Assembly: GCA_947258375.1 (NCBI GenBank) | Contig: CAMYIJ010000004.1 | Span: forward strand, 37,138 to 101,137 | Length of the DNA stretch: 64,000 nt | Direction: 5' to 3' | DNA from: an uncultured Acidimicrobiaceae bacterium | GTDB lineage: Bacteria > Actinomycetota > Acidimicrobiia > Spongiisociales > UBA5794 | Part shown: positions 25,316-34,287 of the stretch, in pieces | Layout: each line of letters starts with the position of its first letter | Position numbering within the stretch: the stretch's first letter is position 1 | Translations under genes and position numbers: made by a program | The notes under the pieces: generated by a model | What the model was told of the DNA's origin: nothing | Databases searched by the model: none | What the model saw: only the letters and a program-made list of their open reading frames with translations

Positions 25316-25999
25316 ATGGAATCGAACGGGCTCATTCTCGTTGCCGAGGACGATCGGGCAGTGCGCGATGCCGTCGAGCGCGCTCTGGCGTTCGAGGGCT
25401 ACGAAGTGATCACCGCCCGTGACGGCTCCGAGGCGCTGCAACGGGTGCTCAACGACAAGCCCGATCTCGTCGTCCTCGACGTGATGATGCCGATCATCGA
25501 TGGATTCGAGACGTGCCGCCGCCTCCGCGCCAGTGGCAACCAGGTGCCGGTCCTCATGCTCACCGCCCGCACCGAAGTCTCCGATCGGGTCGAGGGTCTC
25601 GACGCCGGAGCCGATGACTACCTGGCAAAGCCGTTTGCCCTCGAGGAGCTACTGGCTCGAATGCGGGCCCTCCTGCGGCGCTCCTCCGGTGGGGGCGGAG
25701 ACGCCCACCGGGTGGGCGATCTCGTCCTCGACCCGGAGGCGCGAACCGTTATTCGCGGCGGGGACTCTCTCCAGCTGACGAAGACCGAGTTCGACCTGCT
25801 CGAGTTTCTCGTGGAGAACGCGGGTGTGGTGTTGAGTCGGGATCAGATCTATGAGCACATATGGGGGTACGATTTCGAAACGACGTCCAACTCGCTCGAT
25901 GTCTACATCGGATACCTGCGGCGCAAGACCGAGGCCGATGGCCGGTCCCGGGTCGTTCACACGGTGCGCGGCGTCGGCTACGTGGCACGCGAGGAGTGA
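25316..25999 (+). CDS. OmpR-family response regulator, MprA-like
   Basis: 227 residues. The receiver domain has the acidic pocket AEDD, the phospho-acceptor Asp in LVVLDVMMP, the Thr in VLMLTAR and the Lys in [16 protein letters not shown]. The winged-helix domain ([26 protein letters not shown] ... [13 protein letters not shown] ... [10 protein letters not shown]) closely follows the wording of mycobacterial MprA. AGGTGG lies nine bases before ATG 25316. It is co-transcribed with the kinase 2 nt downstream. The repeats at 25229-25250 and 27338-27381 are its likely binding sites. Confidence 0.92.
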   Translation: MESNGLILVAEDDRAVRDAVERALAFEGYEVITARDGSEALQRVLNDKPDLVVLDVMMPIIDGFETCRRLRASGNQVPVLMLTARTEVSDRVEGLDAGADDYLAKPFALEELLARMRALLRRSSGGGGDAHRVGDLVLDPEARTVIRGGDSLQLTKTEFDLLEFLVENAGVVLSRDQIYEHIWGYDFETTSNSLDVYIGYLRRKTEADGRSRVVHTVRGVGYVAREE

Positions 26000-26001
26000 C
26001 G

Positions 26002-27354
26002 GTGAGCTTGCGAACCCGAATCGCGCTCATCGCATCTGCAGCAGTCGCCGTGGCCGTTCTGGCGATTTCAGTCACTGTGTATGTGGCCGCGGAGAATCGG
26101 CTCGTAGACGAGGTGGATCGCAGCCTCACCGAACGGTTTGCGACGCCGCGTGCCTTCAGGGACTTGTTGGACGATGTCAATCAGCGCCGACCTCGCGGTC
26201 CCTTCCAGACCCAACGGGATCTGATCTACCTACAGGTGACAAACAGCGACGGCAACGTCGGCGTCCCCCCCGACCAGGAGATCCTGTTGCCTCCCTTTCC
26301 TCAGGGATCTGGTCGTGAGGGGTATGCGGTGATGACCGAAGCAACCGTGCAGGACGTCCATCTGCGGATCGCCAATTTCGAGCTGGCGTCGGGGTCCGGC
26401 GTGCTCCAGATCGCCACATCGCTCGAAGAAGTGGACGCCACGCTCGCCTCCCTGGCATGGACGTTATCGCTGATCGGCGTCGTGGGTATTGCCGCCGCGG
26501 CGCTGCTCGGGCTGTTTGTCGCCCGCAGCTCGCTGCGGCCGATAGGGGAACTCACCGACGCCGCGGAGAAGGTGGCCGCCACAAAGGAGCTGGCCGAGCG
26601 GATCGACGTCGATCGGGAGGACGAGCTGGGTCGGCTCGCCGGAGCATTCAACGAGATGATGGAAGCCCTCGAGGGCTCCCGCGAGCAGCAGCGCCGCCTC
26701 GTGCGCGACGCCGGGCACGAGCTGCGGACGCCGCTGACCGCGTTGCGTACCAATATCGAGTTCCTGGCCAAGGCCGCAGAGCTTCCGGAAGCCGATAAGG
26801 CCGCGATCTACGCCGACCTCAGCACGGAGTTGGGCGAGCTGACCGACCTGGTGAACGAGGTGGTTGAAGTCGCCGCCGAGACCGACGTCGCCGAGCCGGA
26901 GACAGAAGTCGATCTTGGAGAGCTGGCCGAAGAGGTGGTCACCCGATTCCGCCGGCGGGCAACGCAACCTGTCGAGCTGCACCTCGAGACACCGGCCGCT
27001 CTCCAGGGCCGCCGGACGAGCCTCGAACGTGCGCTGGGCAACTTGATAGACAACGCGATCAAGTGGAGCGCACCCGAAGTCCCGATCGAAGTGAGCGTGG
27101 CCGGTTCGACGATTGTGGTGGAGAACCACGGGCCGGGTATCGCGCCCGAGGACCGCGACCGGGTGTTTGATCGTTTCTATCGGGCTGTGGCTGCTCGCTC
27201 CAAGCCCGGGTCCGGATTGGGGCTGTCGATCGTCAAACAGGTGGTAGAGAGCCACGGGGGGCGGGTGTTTGTGGAGGAGAGACCGTCCGGGGCCACCGCC
27301 GTGGGCTTCGCACTGCCTCCGAGCGGAGGGCAACCCGTCTCAGACGATTCTTAG
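26002..27354 (+). CDS. Sensor histidine kinase, MprB-like
   Basis: 450 residues from GTG 26002, with GAGGAG five bases upstream. The membrane helices at about residues 10-30 and 153-175 flank an extracytoplasmic sensor of about 120 residues. HAMP, DHp (H-box RDAGHELRTPLTALRTNIEFL) and HATPase domains follow (NLIDNAIKWSAP, HGPGIAPEDRDRVFDRFYRA, PGSGLGLSIVKQVVESHGG). The H-box and the N-box wording resemble MprB, a kinase for envelope stress. Coupled to the regulator just upstream, it probably responds to damage or stress at the cell envelope, a family-level inference. Confidence 0.92.
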   Translation: MSLRTRIALIASAAVAVAVLAISVTVYVAAENRLVDEVDRSLTERFATPRAFRDLLDDVNQRRPRGPFQTQRDLIYLQVTNSDGNVGVPPDQEILLPPFPQGSGREGYAVMTEATVQDVHLRIANFELASGSGVLQIATSLEEVDATLASLAWTLSLIGVVGIAAAALLGLFVARSSLRPIGELTDAAEKVAATKELAERIDVDREDELGRLAGAFNEMMEALEGSREQQRRLVRDAGHELRTPLTALRTNIEFLAKAAELPEADKAAIYADLSTELGELTDLVNEVVEVAAETDVAEPETEVDLGELAEEVVTRFRRRATQPVELHLETPAALQGRRTSLERALGNLIDNAIKWSAPEVPIEVSVAGSTIVVENHGPGIAPEDRDRVFDRFYRAVAARSKPGSGLGLSIVKQVVESHGGRVFVEERPSGATAVGFALPPSGGQPVSDDS

Positions 27355-27381
27355 ATTCGTTTCAGATACTCCTTATGCGGG
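27338..27381 (+). promoter_or_regulatory. Four-unit 11-bp direct-repeat operator before a secreted-protein gene
   Basis: Four consecutive 11-bp units begin TCTCAGACGAT, TCTTAGATTCG, TTTCAGATACT and CCTTATGCGGG (27338, 27349, 27360, 27371). The consensus is TCTYAGAT. The first two units overlap the 3' end of the kinase gene. The last unit and its flank resemble 25244-25265 upstream of the regulator, which points to a shared regulator and shared promoter geometry. Confidence 0.7.
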
Positions 27382-27431
27382 TCGCCGATTCTGAAGCTGC
27401 AATCAACGACCCTCCGAAAGGAGACCAGGAA

Positions 27432-27971
27432 ATGAAGAAGGTTTTAGCGGCTCTGGCGGCATCAGGAGTGCTCATTGCGGGCGGCTTCGTCACCTCGGCA
27501 GTCAGTGCTCCCAACACGGCCGTGGCCCAGGAGGCCCCGGAAACCACCGACGACACGATACGACCCGAGAAGGGGGCAATCCTCGATGAGGTGCTCGACG
27601 GCTTGGTGACGGATGGTGTCATCGACTCAGACCAGGCCACCAAGATCAAGGAAGCTCTCGAGGCGAAGCACGAAGAGCTGCGGGAGCAGTTCGGCGACCG
27701 GGGGCCCCGGCACCACGGCTTTCGCGACGGCAATCGCCTCAATGTGCGCGGTTTCCTCGAGGACGGCGTGATCGACGCCGACGAGCTTGCGCAACTCCCC
27801 GACGGGCACCCGTTGACGGACCCCGATGGACCGGCTGCGGACTACCTCGATGACGGCCAGCTCACGGCCGAGGAGCTCGAAGAACTTCACGCCGAGTTCG
27901 GCGGACGCCGCGGCCCCGGCCCTCGCGGCTTCGGTGGACCGGCCGCAGGTGAGGAGGCCTCGAGCGCCTAG
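27432..27971 (+). CDS. Secreted protein with EF-hand-like acidic loops, probable target of the MprAB-like system
   Basis: 179 residues from ATG 27432 with AAAGGAG eight bases upstream. The signal peptide covers about residues 1-30 (KKVLAALAASGVLIAGGFV). The mature part has recurrent acidic helix-loop segments: DEVLDGLVTDGVIDSDQATK, LEDGVIDADELAQLPDG and LDDGQLTAEELEELHAEFGG. The DGVIDADEL segment looks like an EF-hand or dockerin-type calcium loop, but the ligand pattern is incomplete. The C-terminus is rich in Gly, Pro and Arg. Position directly after the kinase, behind its own four-unit operator, suggests it is induced by this two-component system. Confidence 0.75.
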   Translation: MKKVLAALAASGVLIAGGFVTSAVSAPNTAVAQEAPETTDDTIRPEKGAILDEVLDGLVTDGVIDSDQATKIKEALEAKHEELREQFGDRGPRHHGFRDGNRLNVRGFLEDGVIDADELAQLPDGHPLTDPDGPAADYLDDGQLTAEELEELHAEFGGRRGPGPRGFGGPAAGEEASSA

Positions 27972-28106
27972 CACAGGACCCAAAGGACATCGAGGCATTG
28001 CCTGTCCTCGATCCATCTCAGGACCCTCCCATCCTGAGAGTCGGCACGGCTCCCGGCCAGTAGCTCTCTGAGCCCTCTCCCTCTCCCCGGGAGGCCAATC
28101 CGACCC

Positions 28107-28133
28107 GATGCTCACCTCCTCGAGGTGGGCATC
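28107..28133. terminator. Hairpin between convergent genes
   Basis: GATGCTCACCTC and GAGGTGGGCATC form a 12-bp stem with one internal mismatch and a 3-nt loop, between the secreted-protein gene (ends 27971) and the DUF1992-like gene (ends 28148). The rest of 27972-28147 shows no gene. Confidence 0.45.
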
Positions 28134-28147
28134 GGCGCGTCACGGGC

Positions 28148-28495
28148 TCAGGGCTGCCACTCGCCGCGGATCAGCACAGTGTCGACATCGAAGTCGGGGA
28201 GCTGCCGCGCCGAGTCGAGGTGCGTGTTGAGAGCCCTGATCGCTCCTTTGATCTGCAGCAGGCGATCCCTTGCCTCCGGCGGTGCCAGGGTGAGCGCTTC
28301 GCCAACATCGTCTGCGAGGCGGGCGCGCACCGACTCAGAATCCCGACGGGCGGCGTCCCGCTTCACCCAGCGCTCCGCCCACCACGCAGGGCCGTACTGC
28401 GCATCGAGGTCGGCAATCGGCTCACCACTTCCCGAAAGGTCGTCGAAGTAACCCTCGGCGGCCAACTCATTGAGACGCTCTTCGATCCAGCTCAC
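28148..28495 (-). CDS. DUF1992-like (DnaJ homologue C28 domain) protein
   Basis: 115 residues from GTG 28495 (a TTG six bases further up is the alternative). The N-terminus WIEERLNELAAEGYFDDLSGSGEPIADL matches the DUF1992 pattern, in which a short helix precedes the GxFDxLxGxGxPL sequence. The rest is helical. The family's function is unknown. There is no ribosome binding site, so the transcript may be leaderless. It is divergent from the glycerate kinase gene, with only 41 nt between. Confidence 0.72.
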   Translation of the reverse strand: MSWIEERLNELAAEGYFDDLSGSGEPIADLDAQYGPAWWAERWVKRDAARRDSESVRARLADDVGEALTLAPPEARDRLLQIKGAIRALNTHLDSARQLPDFDVDTVLIRGEWQP

Positions 28496-28536
28496 CGGCA
28501 AATGTTACGCGTACTGCGTAGCGTGCGGAGGTGCGA

Positions 28537-29766
28537 ATGGCTCAACTCGATCTGATGTTCCGGCGGGCCGTCGAGGCCGTCGACCCGACAGCGCTGGTCG
28601 CACGGGCTCTGGCGGATCTGGCGCTCGACCCCCGCGACCGCCCGGTGACCGTGCTTGCCCTCGGTAAAGCTGCACACGGCATGGTCTGGGGCGCCCATCG
28701 CGTGTTTGGTGACGCCATCACCGGAGCGGCGGCGCTCCATGCACCTGGATCCCTTCCGGCAGGTATCCGGGGCGTGGTTGGAGGACATCCGATCCCTGAT
28801 CAGCGCAGCGTGCTCGCCGGCGAGAGCCTGCTGGCGACGGCCGAGGCGGTACCTCCCGGGTCGTTGGTGCTCTGCCTCGTGTCGGGAGGTGGATCCGCTC
28901 TCGCGGAGGTCCCGGCACCCGGCCTCGCCATCGCTGATCTGGCAACAGTGAACCAACTGCTGCTCGCCTCGGGAGCCACGATCAGCGAGATGAACGTGGT
29001 GCGCCGTGCTATGTCGCAGATCAAAGGCGGGCGGCTCGGTGCCCGAATGGCGACCGCTCGATTGGTGACCCTGGCGATCTCGGACGTGGGATCCGCTCCG
29101 CCGGCGACCATCGCTTCGGGTCCCACCATTCCGCCAGGGAGCGCCGGTCCGTCGCCACAGGAAATCCTCGAGGGCTACGACCTCCTCGGCCGGGTCCCGC
29201 CGGGAGTGGCCGGGGCGGGTATGGCGACCGGCGCGATGTCGCCACCGAATCACGTTTTCGAGGTGATCGCCGACGGGTCGATCGCCGCAAAGGGCGCCGT
29301 CGCGGCCGCCGCCGCCATGGGACTGGATGCCTCGGTCGTTGACCGCGAGTTGGCCGGCGAGGCCCGCGAGGAAGCGCAGCGCGTCCTCGCGGATGCCGGC
29401 CAACAGCGAGCCGATGTAGCGATTCACACTGGCGAGACCACGGTCACCGTCACCGGAGATGGCCGCGGAGGACGCAACCACGAAGCGGCCCTCAGCGCCG
29501 CGCTGGCACTTGATGGGGGTGAGGGGGCTTTCCTCGCCGGCGGCACCGACGGGGTCGATGGCTCGGCGCGAGGCGCCGGTGCGGTTGTCGACGGGATGAC
29601 AGCCGGAATCGCCCTTCGTCTCGGCCGGGACCCGGAGCGGCATCTCGAAGCGAATGACAGCGGGGGGTTTTTCGATGTCGTCCCCGGCCGCATCGTCACC
29701 GGTCCCACCGGCACAAACGTTGCGGACGTCTGGCTGACAACCCGCCGCGGGCAGGCCGACCCATAG
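28537..29766 (+). CDS. Glycerate 2-kinase, MOFRL family
   Basis: 409 residues from ATG 28537, with GGAGG five bases ahead. The N-terminal half has LALGKAAHGM and the nucleotide-binding loop CLVSGGGSALAEVP. The C-terminal MOFRL domain has GDGRGGRNHEAALSAAL and GTDGVDG. The end, GPTGTNVADVWLT, is also conserved. This family phosphorylates D-glycerate to 2-phosphoglycerate, feeding it into glycolysis, for instance after glyoxylate or serine breakdown. No genes for those routes lie nearby, so the physiological source of glycerate is open. Confidence 0.9.
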   Translation: MAQLDLMFRRAVEAVDPTALVARALADLALDPRDRPVTVLALGKAAHGMVWGAHRVFGDAITGAAALHAPGSLPAGIRGVVGGHPIPDQRSVLAGESLLATAEAVPPGSLVLCLVSGGGSALAEVPAPGLAIADLATVNQLLLASGATISEMNVVRRAMSQIKGGRLGARMATARLVTLAISDVGSAPPATIASGPTIPPGSAGPSPQEILEGYDLLGRVPPGVAGAGMATGAMSPPNHVFEVIADGSIAAKGAVAAAAAMGLDASVVDRELAGEAREEAQRVLADAGQQRADVAIHTGETTVTVTGDGRGGRNHEAALSAALALDGGEGAFLAGGTDGVDGSARGAGAVVDGMTAGIALRLGRDPERHLEANDSGGFFDVVPGRIVTGPTGTNVADVWLTTRRGQADP

Positions 29767-29783
29767 CCGCGTAACCTGGGCCG

Positions 29784-30806
29784 ATGATTGAGCTCCCAGC
29801 TCCGTATACCGCCCATCCGGGACGGCTGGAGGATCTCGAGGAGATTTGGCGGCTGCTCGTTGCCGTGAGCATGGCCGAAGCGGGAACTCCCGGTTTCGGG
29901 TTCGACGATATTGAGAACTGGCTGACGGGGTTTCCGATCGTGATCGGAGAAGACGTACTCCTGATCCGTGACGCGGCGGGCGTGCCGGCCGCAGTCGAGA
30001 TCTTCCACTCGCGGGAGCCGTATGTGCGGCCGATCGCAGTGGGCGGCGTCCACCCCGAGCATGTTGGTCGCGGCCTCGGTTCTGCCCTCGTTGAGTGGGC
30101 CCTGGGCCGCGCCGGGGCACAAGTGCCCAAGGCTCCGGCCGACACCAGAGTCAAGTTCGTGATTCACGTGGCCGCCGGGCACGAGCCGTCGGAGACTCTG
30201 ATGCATGAAACCGGCTTCGAACTCACGCGCTACTTCATCGACATGGAGGTCGAGTTCTCCGCGCCGCCCGCGGCGGCACAGATACCGGATGGAATCACGA
30301 TCCGTGAAGTCGAACCGCCATCGGATATCCCGGCGCTGGCGGACGCGATTCGCGACAGCTTTCGAGATCACTATGGGTTCGTCGAGACTCCCCAGCAGCG
30401 CCAGATCGATCAGTTGAATCATTGGGCCGGCGCGTCGGGCCATGATCCGTCGTTGTGGTGGGTCGCCGAATCCGGAGGCGCCATTGTCGGTTTCAACCTG
30501 TGCGATGACGCCAGTGAAGGCAACGAAGAGATCGGTTACGTTGCCACGCTTGGGGTACTTCGGGAGCATCGGCGTAAGGGCTTGGGCAGGGCATTGCTGC
30601 TCGTAGCCTTCAACGCCTTCTACGACCGCGGCAAACGGGGAGCCGCCCTCGGCGTGGATGCCGATTCGCTCACCGGAGCGACCAGGCTCTACGAGAGCGT
30701 GGGCATGCGCCCCGGTGCCCGCTACAGCACGTGGGAGATTGAGATCCGTCCGGGCATCGACATGGCCACCGCCGATGCCCGGGGCGGCGGGGCGGGGCCC
30801 GAGTAG
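29784..30806 (+). CDS. Tandem-GNAT N-acetyltransferase, mycothiol synthase (MshD)-like
   Basis: 340 residues made of two GNAT domains. The first acetyl-CoA-binding motif is PEHVGRGLGSALVEWAL (about residue 93-109), the second REHRRKGLGRALLLVAFNAF (about residue 260-279). The N-terminal domain of MshD is degenerate, but here both pyrophosphate loops look intact. MshD completes mycothiol by acetylating Cys-GlcN-Ins in Actinobacteria. The similarity in architecture and length (MshD is about 315 residues) supports, but does not prove, that function, as no other msh gene lies near. It follows the glycerate kinase gene by 17 nt. Confidence 0.75.
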   Translation: MIELPAPYTAHPGRLEDLEEIWRLLVAVSMAEAGTPGFGFDDIENWLTGFPIVIGEDVLLIRDAAGVPAAVEIFHSREPYVRPIAVGGVHPEHVGRGLGSALVEWALGRAGAQVPKAPADTRVKFVIHVAAGHEPSETLMHETGFELTRYFIDMEVEFSAPPAAAQIPDGITIREVEPPSDIPALADAIRDSFRDHYGFVETPQQRQIDQLNHWAGASGHDPSLWWVAESGGAIVGFNLCDDASEGNEEIGYVATLGVLREHRRKGLGRALLLVAFNAFYDRGKRGAALGVDADSLTGATRLYESVGMRPGARYSTWEIEIRPGIDMATADARGGGAGPE

Positions 30807-30882
30807 CCGGAATCTAAGCCCCGACCGGGATGGTTCAGCCCGCCCGGTCGGTGTCCGATAACCGAGTGAGTCAGCGGACCCG

Positions 30883-32139
30883 GTGCGAAGAATGAAGAAC
30901 ACACAAACGGCGGCTCCCCCGCTCTGGCGCCGCTTGGCCCCGGCGCTGGTGGCTATTGTGATAGTTGTCCACACGGTGCAACCCCGCTGGGTGCTGGACT
31001 CCCTGGATCAGCTGACAACAGGGCCCGTCGCCCTGCTGAATCCGGCCGACTTTCTGTTGATCCCCTTCGTCTTCATGGCCGGGCCTGCGATGCGCCGGGC
31101 GGTGCGGGCAACTCCTTGGAGCATGCCCCTCTGGATAGGGGCCCTGCTCGTGGTCGGAGGCCTGCTGGCGGTGGCGGTGCACCCCTCCGTTCGTGGCGGA
31201 GTCATCGTGTTTCGCCTGATCGCCGGGCTCGGGATGATCTGGCTGATTGCCCAATTCAGCAAAGAGGAATTTGTGGGGTTGCTGGCGCTCCCCGTCATGG
31301 CTGTGGCCTTTGTCGAGGGGATACTGGCGATTGCTCAACTGCAAACGGAAAGCGCCATACTGCCGGCCTGGACCGGTGCCGCGGCCCCGGTTGCGATCGA
31401 TGGAGTGGAGCGCGCCGCCGGAACGCTGGGGAGTGTCCAAGAGATGGCAGCCCTGGGATTGATAGCCGTCGGTTTGGGAGTCGCCGCGTTTCGAACGGTG
31501 CCTTTGCGCCGCCGCCGGCTGTGGCTCATTCCCATCGCAGCCGGGGCGTTGCCGGTGGCGATCTCGTTTTCTCGGGCAGCCCTGGTCGGTGCGGTTCTCA
31601 TTGTCGGGACGCTGTTTTGGGGGATGATCCGCGAGACCCGCGATTGGGCGCCGGTCGTAGCTGCCGTGTCTATCGGCCTGGCGCTCCCGGCTGTCGTCTT
31701 TGCCGGGAGCTGGGCTACGCGGGTGGAGCAATCGATCGGCGACGCTGAGGAATCCGGACTCAACGTTCGCATCGAGCAACTCGAGCACGCCTGGAGTTTG
31801 ATCGAAACGGACTGGCCGATTGGTGTCGGTCCCGGCCTGCACGCGGTGACTCTCGAGGAGCGGCTCGACCACGGCGCCCCGCAGGCCTCAACGGTCCAGA
31901 GCGTGCCCGTGCATGTCGCAGCCGAGGACGGCGCCGTGGTGGGCGGGTTGCTGGTATTGATGTTTCTGGCATTGGCCATCAACGCCGGTCGGCGGTCGAC
32001 GGAAAACCGCGTGCTGTTCATCGCGCCGCTGGCTGTTGGTGTCTTCTATGCGATGCCGTACACAAGTCCGGCGGGACTGCTCATGTCGGCCTGGTGGCTT
32101 GGCGGTTTGGCCGCCCTGGAGTCGCGACGGGAGCTGTGA
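30883..32139 (+). CDS. Polytopic membrane protein, O-antigen-ligase/polymerase-like
   Basis: 418 residues with about ten membrane helices. The conserved SFSRAALVG motif and the downstream large loop NVRIEQLEHAWSLIETDWPIGVGPG resemble the Wzy_C domain of O-antigen ligases and polymerases, which act on lipid-linked glycans at the outer face of the membrane. GTG 30883 or ATG 30892 could be the start. It lies next to the GT-C-like protein encoded convergently at 32184. Together they may serve surface polysaccharide or lipid-linked sugar biosynthesis; no polysaccharide cluster is otherwise visible. Confidence 0.72.
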   Translation: MRRMKNTQTAAPPLWRRLAPALVAIVIVVHTVQPRWVLDSLDQLTTGPVALLNPADFLLIPFVFMAGPAMRRAVRATPWSMPLWIGALLVVGGLLAVAVHPSVRGGVIVFRLIAGLGMIWLIAQFSKEEFVGLLALPVMAVAFVEGILAIAQLQTESAILPAWTGAAAPVAIDGVERAAGTLGSVQEMAALGLIAVGLGVAAFRTVPLRRRRLWLIPIAAGALPVAISFSRAALVGAVLIVGTLFWGMIRETRDWAPVVAAVSIGLALPAVVFAGSWATRVEQSIGDAEESGLNVRIEQLEHAWSLIETDWPIGVGPGLHAVTLEERLDHGAPQASTVQSVPVHVAAEDGAVVGGLLVLMFLALAINAGRRSTENRVLFIAPLAVGVFYAMPYTSPAGLLMSAWWLGGLAALESRREL

Positions 32140-32183
32140 GCACGCGACCGGCTCACCGGCGCGGCACCGTCAAGTACTGATCG

Positions 32184-34166
32184 TCACCCTTTGTCGATCC
32201 AGATCTCCAGCCGGCCGGAGGCGATCCTGCTCGGTGCACCGATGAGCGTGCGCTCCCAGGCCTCCGCAGTGAACTCGTGTGACAGCTCCGGGGGGCTCCG
32301 GAGTAGGCGCGATTGGGCGGCGATGACGACATCGGGCTCCACGTCGTAGGCGGCACCGGCCGGGGTGGTAGCCACGCTGACGTGGCACCAGGAGCGCAGC
32401 GGCGGGCCGAGAATCCATGAAAGGGGCAGGTCCGGGTCACTGTCGAGGATGAGGACGGATTCGCTGTCGCCGAGTTTCTCGCAAAGCGAGAGGACCTGGT
32501 CCTCCATACCGGCATGATCAGAATGGAACACCAGGGGCGCGGAAGTGACGAGGATCGGGAGGCCTGCGGTCAATGCCAGGGCGGCGGCCAACGGCCCGGC
32601 AACCCGCCGGTTCGCTACTCGGTCGACGGCCTCCTCGACTGTTGTCATCGCGTACATGACCAGGAGCGGGATGACAACGGGGAGAAAACGCCTGATGGCC
32701 CAGATCTGGTCGGGGTTGATCGATGGCCGAACAAAGTAGATCGCCGCCGGAACGAGGAAGGCAAGAAGGATCATTCGGCGGGCCGCAGTTGCCGGTTCCA
32801 GGGAGCGCCTGGCGGCCGCGACCACGCCGATGAAGCCGAGCAACACGATCGGTATCCCCACATACCAAACGATCCAGTGCACGGAGAGCTCGGCGTACGA
32901 ACGCGTCGGATCGATGGCGAGTCCCTGGCGGGCCTGGATTCCCTCGAGGTCGTAGCCGCCCCCGATTCCCTGCGTGACGAGTGGGCGCACGACCCAAAGA
33001 AACGTTACCGAGGCGACGAGTGTAGCGGTCGTGGCCAGCTTGACTCGATTCAGATGCCGCAGAAACGATGGCAGCAAACGCGAGATCGGCATCGCGGCGG
33101 CAAGGAGCGCAAGAAATCGGGGGGCGAGTGCCGCGGCAACCACCATGATGATGAGTTGGCTGTGACCGACTAGATAGGGCTGGGAGAAGGCCACCAGGTC
33201 GATCATGCTGAGGATGCCACCGAGAGCGAAGCCGAGATACAGCTTCTCGGCGATCTCTGTCTCGCGTCGTTCCCCAAGAAGGATCGTTGTCAAGACCAGC
33301 AGACCGAGTGAGATCCCCACCATCCAGGAGTCAATCCGCACAAGAACGGTGCCGCCGAGCAACAGACCGGCAGGAAGCGCGAGGCGTTGGGAGGTCGTCA
33401 GCGCCAGATGCGCCAGCCACAGGCCCCCCATGGTGAGAGCCAATGCTGACATCTCGCTGAACGTCCCCCGGGCGTAGTACATGTAGGGCAGCGATGCCGC
33501 CGTCAGTGCCGAAGCCAGCACGGCCCACCATGCCGACATGAACCGAGAGGCCAGAAAGAACATCGCGAGCACGCCGACGCCGGACACAAAGGCGTTGACG
33601 AAGAACAGAGCCGATTTGCCGAAGAGCTCGCCGAAGAAGCCGTATAGGGCCGGGGTTGAGTGAAGGAATTGTTGCCAAAAGGTACCATCTGGACGGACTT
33701 CAAAGCCGGGCGCCCCGAAACCCAAGTCGGCCCCGATGAAGGGATCCTCGACGGCGGGTGGATGGAGCCCGGAGCCCTCTACCAGGAAGCTGGCGGTGTT
33801 TGCATACGTCGCCCCATCGCGACTGGTGAGGAGGAGTTCCGACCGCGATCCGGCGTTGAGCAGAGTCACACCCACCACGACCAGCAGCAGCACGGCTGCA
33901 ACCCCGCCCGGCCGGGCCGCTTCCGCTCGCCGCGGCATGAGGCGATAGAGGGCTCCACCGACGATCAGGGCAAGGGGAGCTTGCAGATAGGCATGGTGGA
34001 GACCGGCCATTGCCAGCACCAGGCCGGACACCAGGAGTGCGAAAAGAGCAGCCAGCGAAGCCGATGTCACGATCATCAGAGGGTCGAGCCGCCCGGGAGC
34101 GGTCGGTGCCGCGGCGTGGGCAGCAACCGGCGCCGCGGCTTGCTCAGTGTTTTGGGTTTTCGTCAT
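32184..34166 (-). CDS. Large GT-C-type membrane glycosyltransferase-like protein
   Basis: 660 residues. A Pro/Ala-rich N-terminus is followed by about 13 membrane helices. A first extracytoplasmic loop has SRDGATYANTASFLVEG, where the acidic residue fits the DxD-like motif of GT-C enzymes such as PMT or ArnT. The C-terminal globular region (about 540-660) holds segments such as SESVLILDSDPDLPLSWILG. It probably transfers sugar from a polyprenyl-phosphate donor, at family level only. It is transcribed alone, opposite the O-antigen-ligase-like gene. Confidence 0.68.
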   Translation of the reverse strand: MTKTQNTEQAAAPVAAHAAAPTAPGRLDPLMIVTSASLAALFALLVSGLVLAMAGLHHAYLQAPLALIVGGALYRLMPRRAEAARPGGVAAVLLLVVVGVTLLNAGSRSELLLTSRDGATYANTASFLVEGSGLHPPAVEDPFIGADLGFGAPGFEVRPDGTFWQQFLHSTPALYGFFGELFGKSALFFVNAFVSGVGVLAMFFLASRFMSAWWAVLASALTAASLPYMYYARGTFSEMSALALTMGGLWLAHLALTTSQRLALPAGLLLGGTVLVRIDSWMVGISLGLLVLTTILLGERRETEIAEKLYLGFALGGILSMIDLVAFSQPYLVGHSQLIIMVVAAALAPRFLALLAAAMPISRLLPSFLRHLNRVKLATTATLVASVTFLWVVRPLVTQGIGGGYDLEGIQARQGLAIDPTRSYAELSVHWIVWYVGIPIVLLGFIGVVAAARRSLEPATAARRMILLAFLVPAAIYFVRPSINPDQIWAIRRFLPVVIPLLVMYAMTTVEEAVDRVANRRVAGPLAAALALTAGLPILVTSAPLVFHSDHAGMEDQVLSLCEKLGDSESVLILDSDPDLPLSWILGPPLRSWCHVSVATTPAGAAYDVEPDVVIAAQSRLLRSPPELSHEFTAEAWERTLIGAPSRIASGRLEIWIDKG

Positions 34167-34203
34167 GAGCTGTCTTCCGAGCTGGGGCGGATGCCTGGTG
34201 CGC

Positions 34204-34223
34204 GCCTGATCGCAGTATCAGGC
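34204..34223. repeat. Small inverted repeat in an intergenic gap
   Basis: GCCTGAT, a 6-nt loop and ATCAGGC lie between the GT-C-like gene (start 34166) and the downstream end of the next minus-strand gene (34288). It may terminate that gene's transcript. Confidence 0.35.
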
Positions 34224-34287
34224 CGGCGATAGAGCGATCGGCGCGCCGCCCATCGACCTGAACGAAAACGCCCCATCGCAGCGCTTC

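Noticed and set aside
29424..30974. A 516-codon open frame antisense to the GNAT and glycerate kinase genes
   Set aside because: It crosses two supported genes and the intergenic gap, with shadow-like composition.
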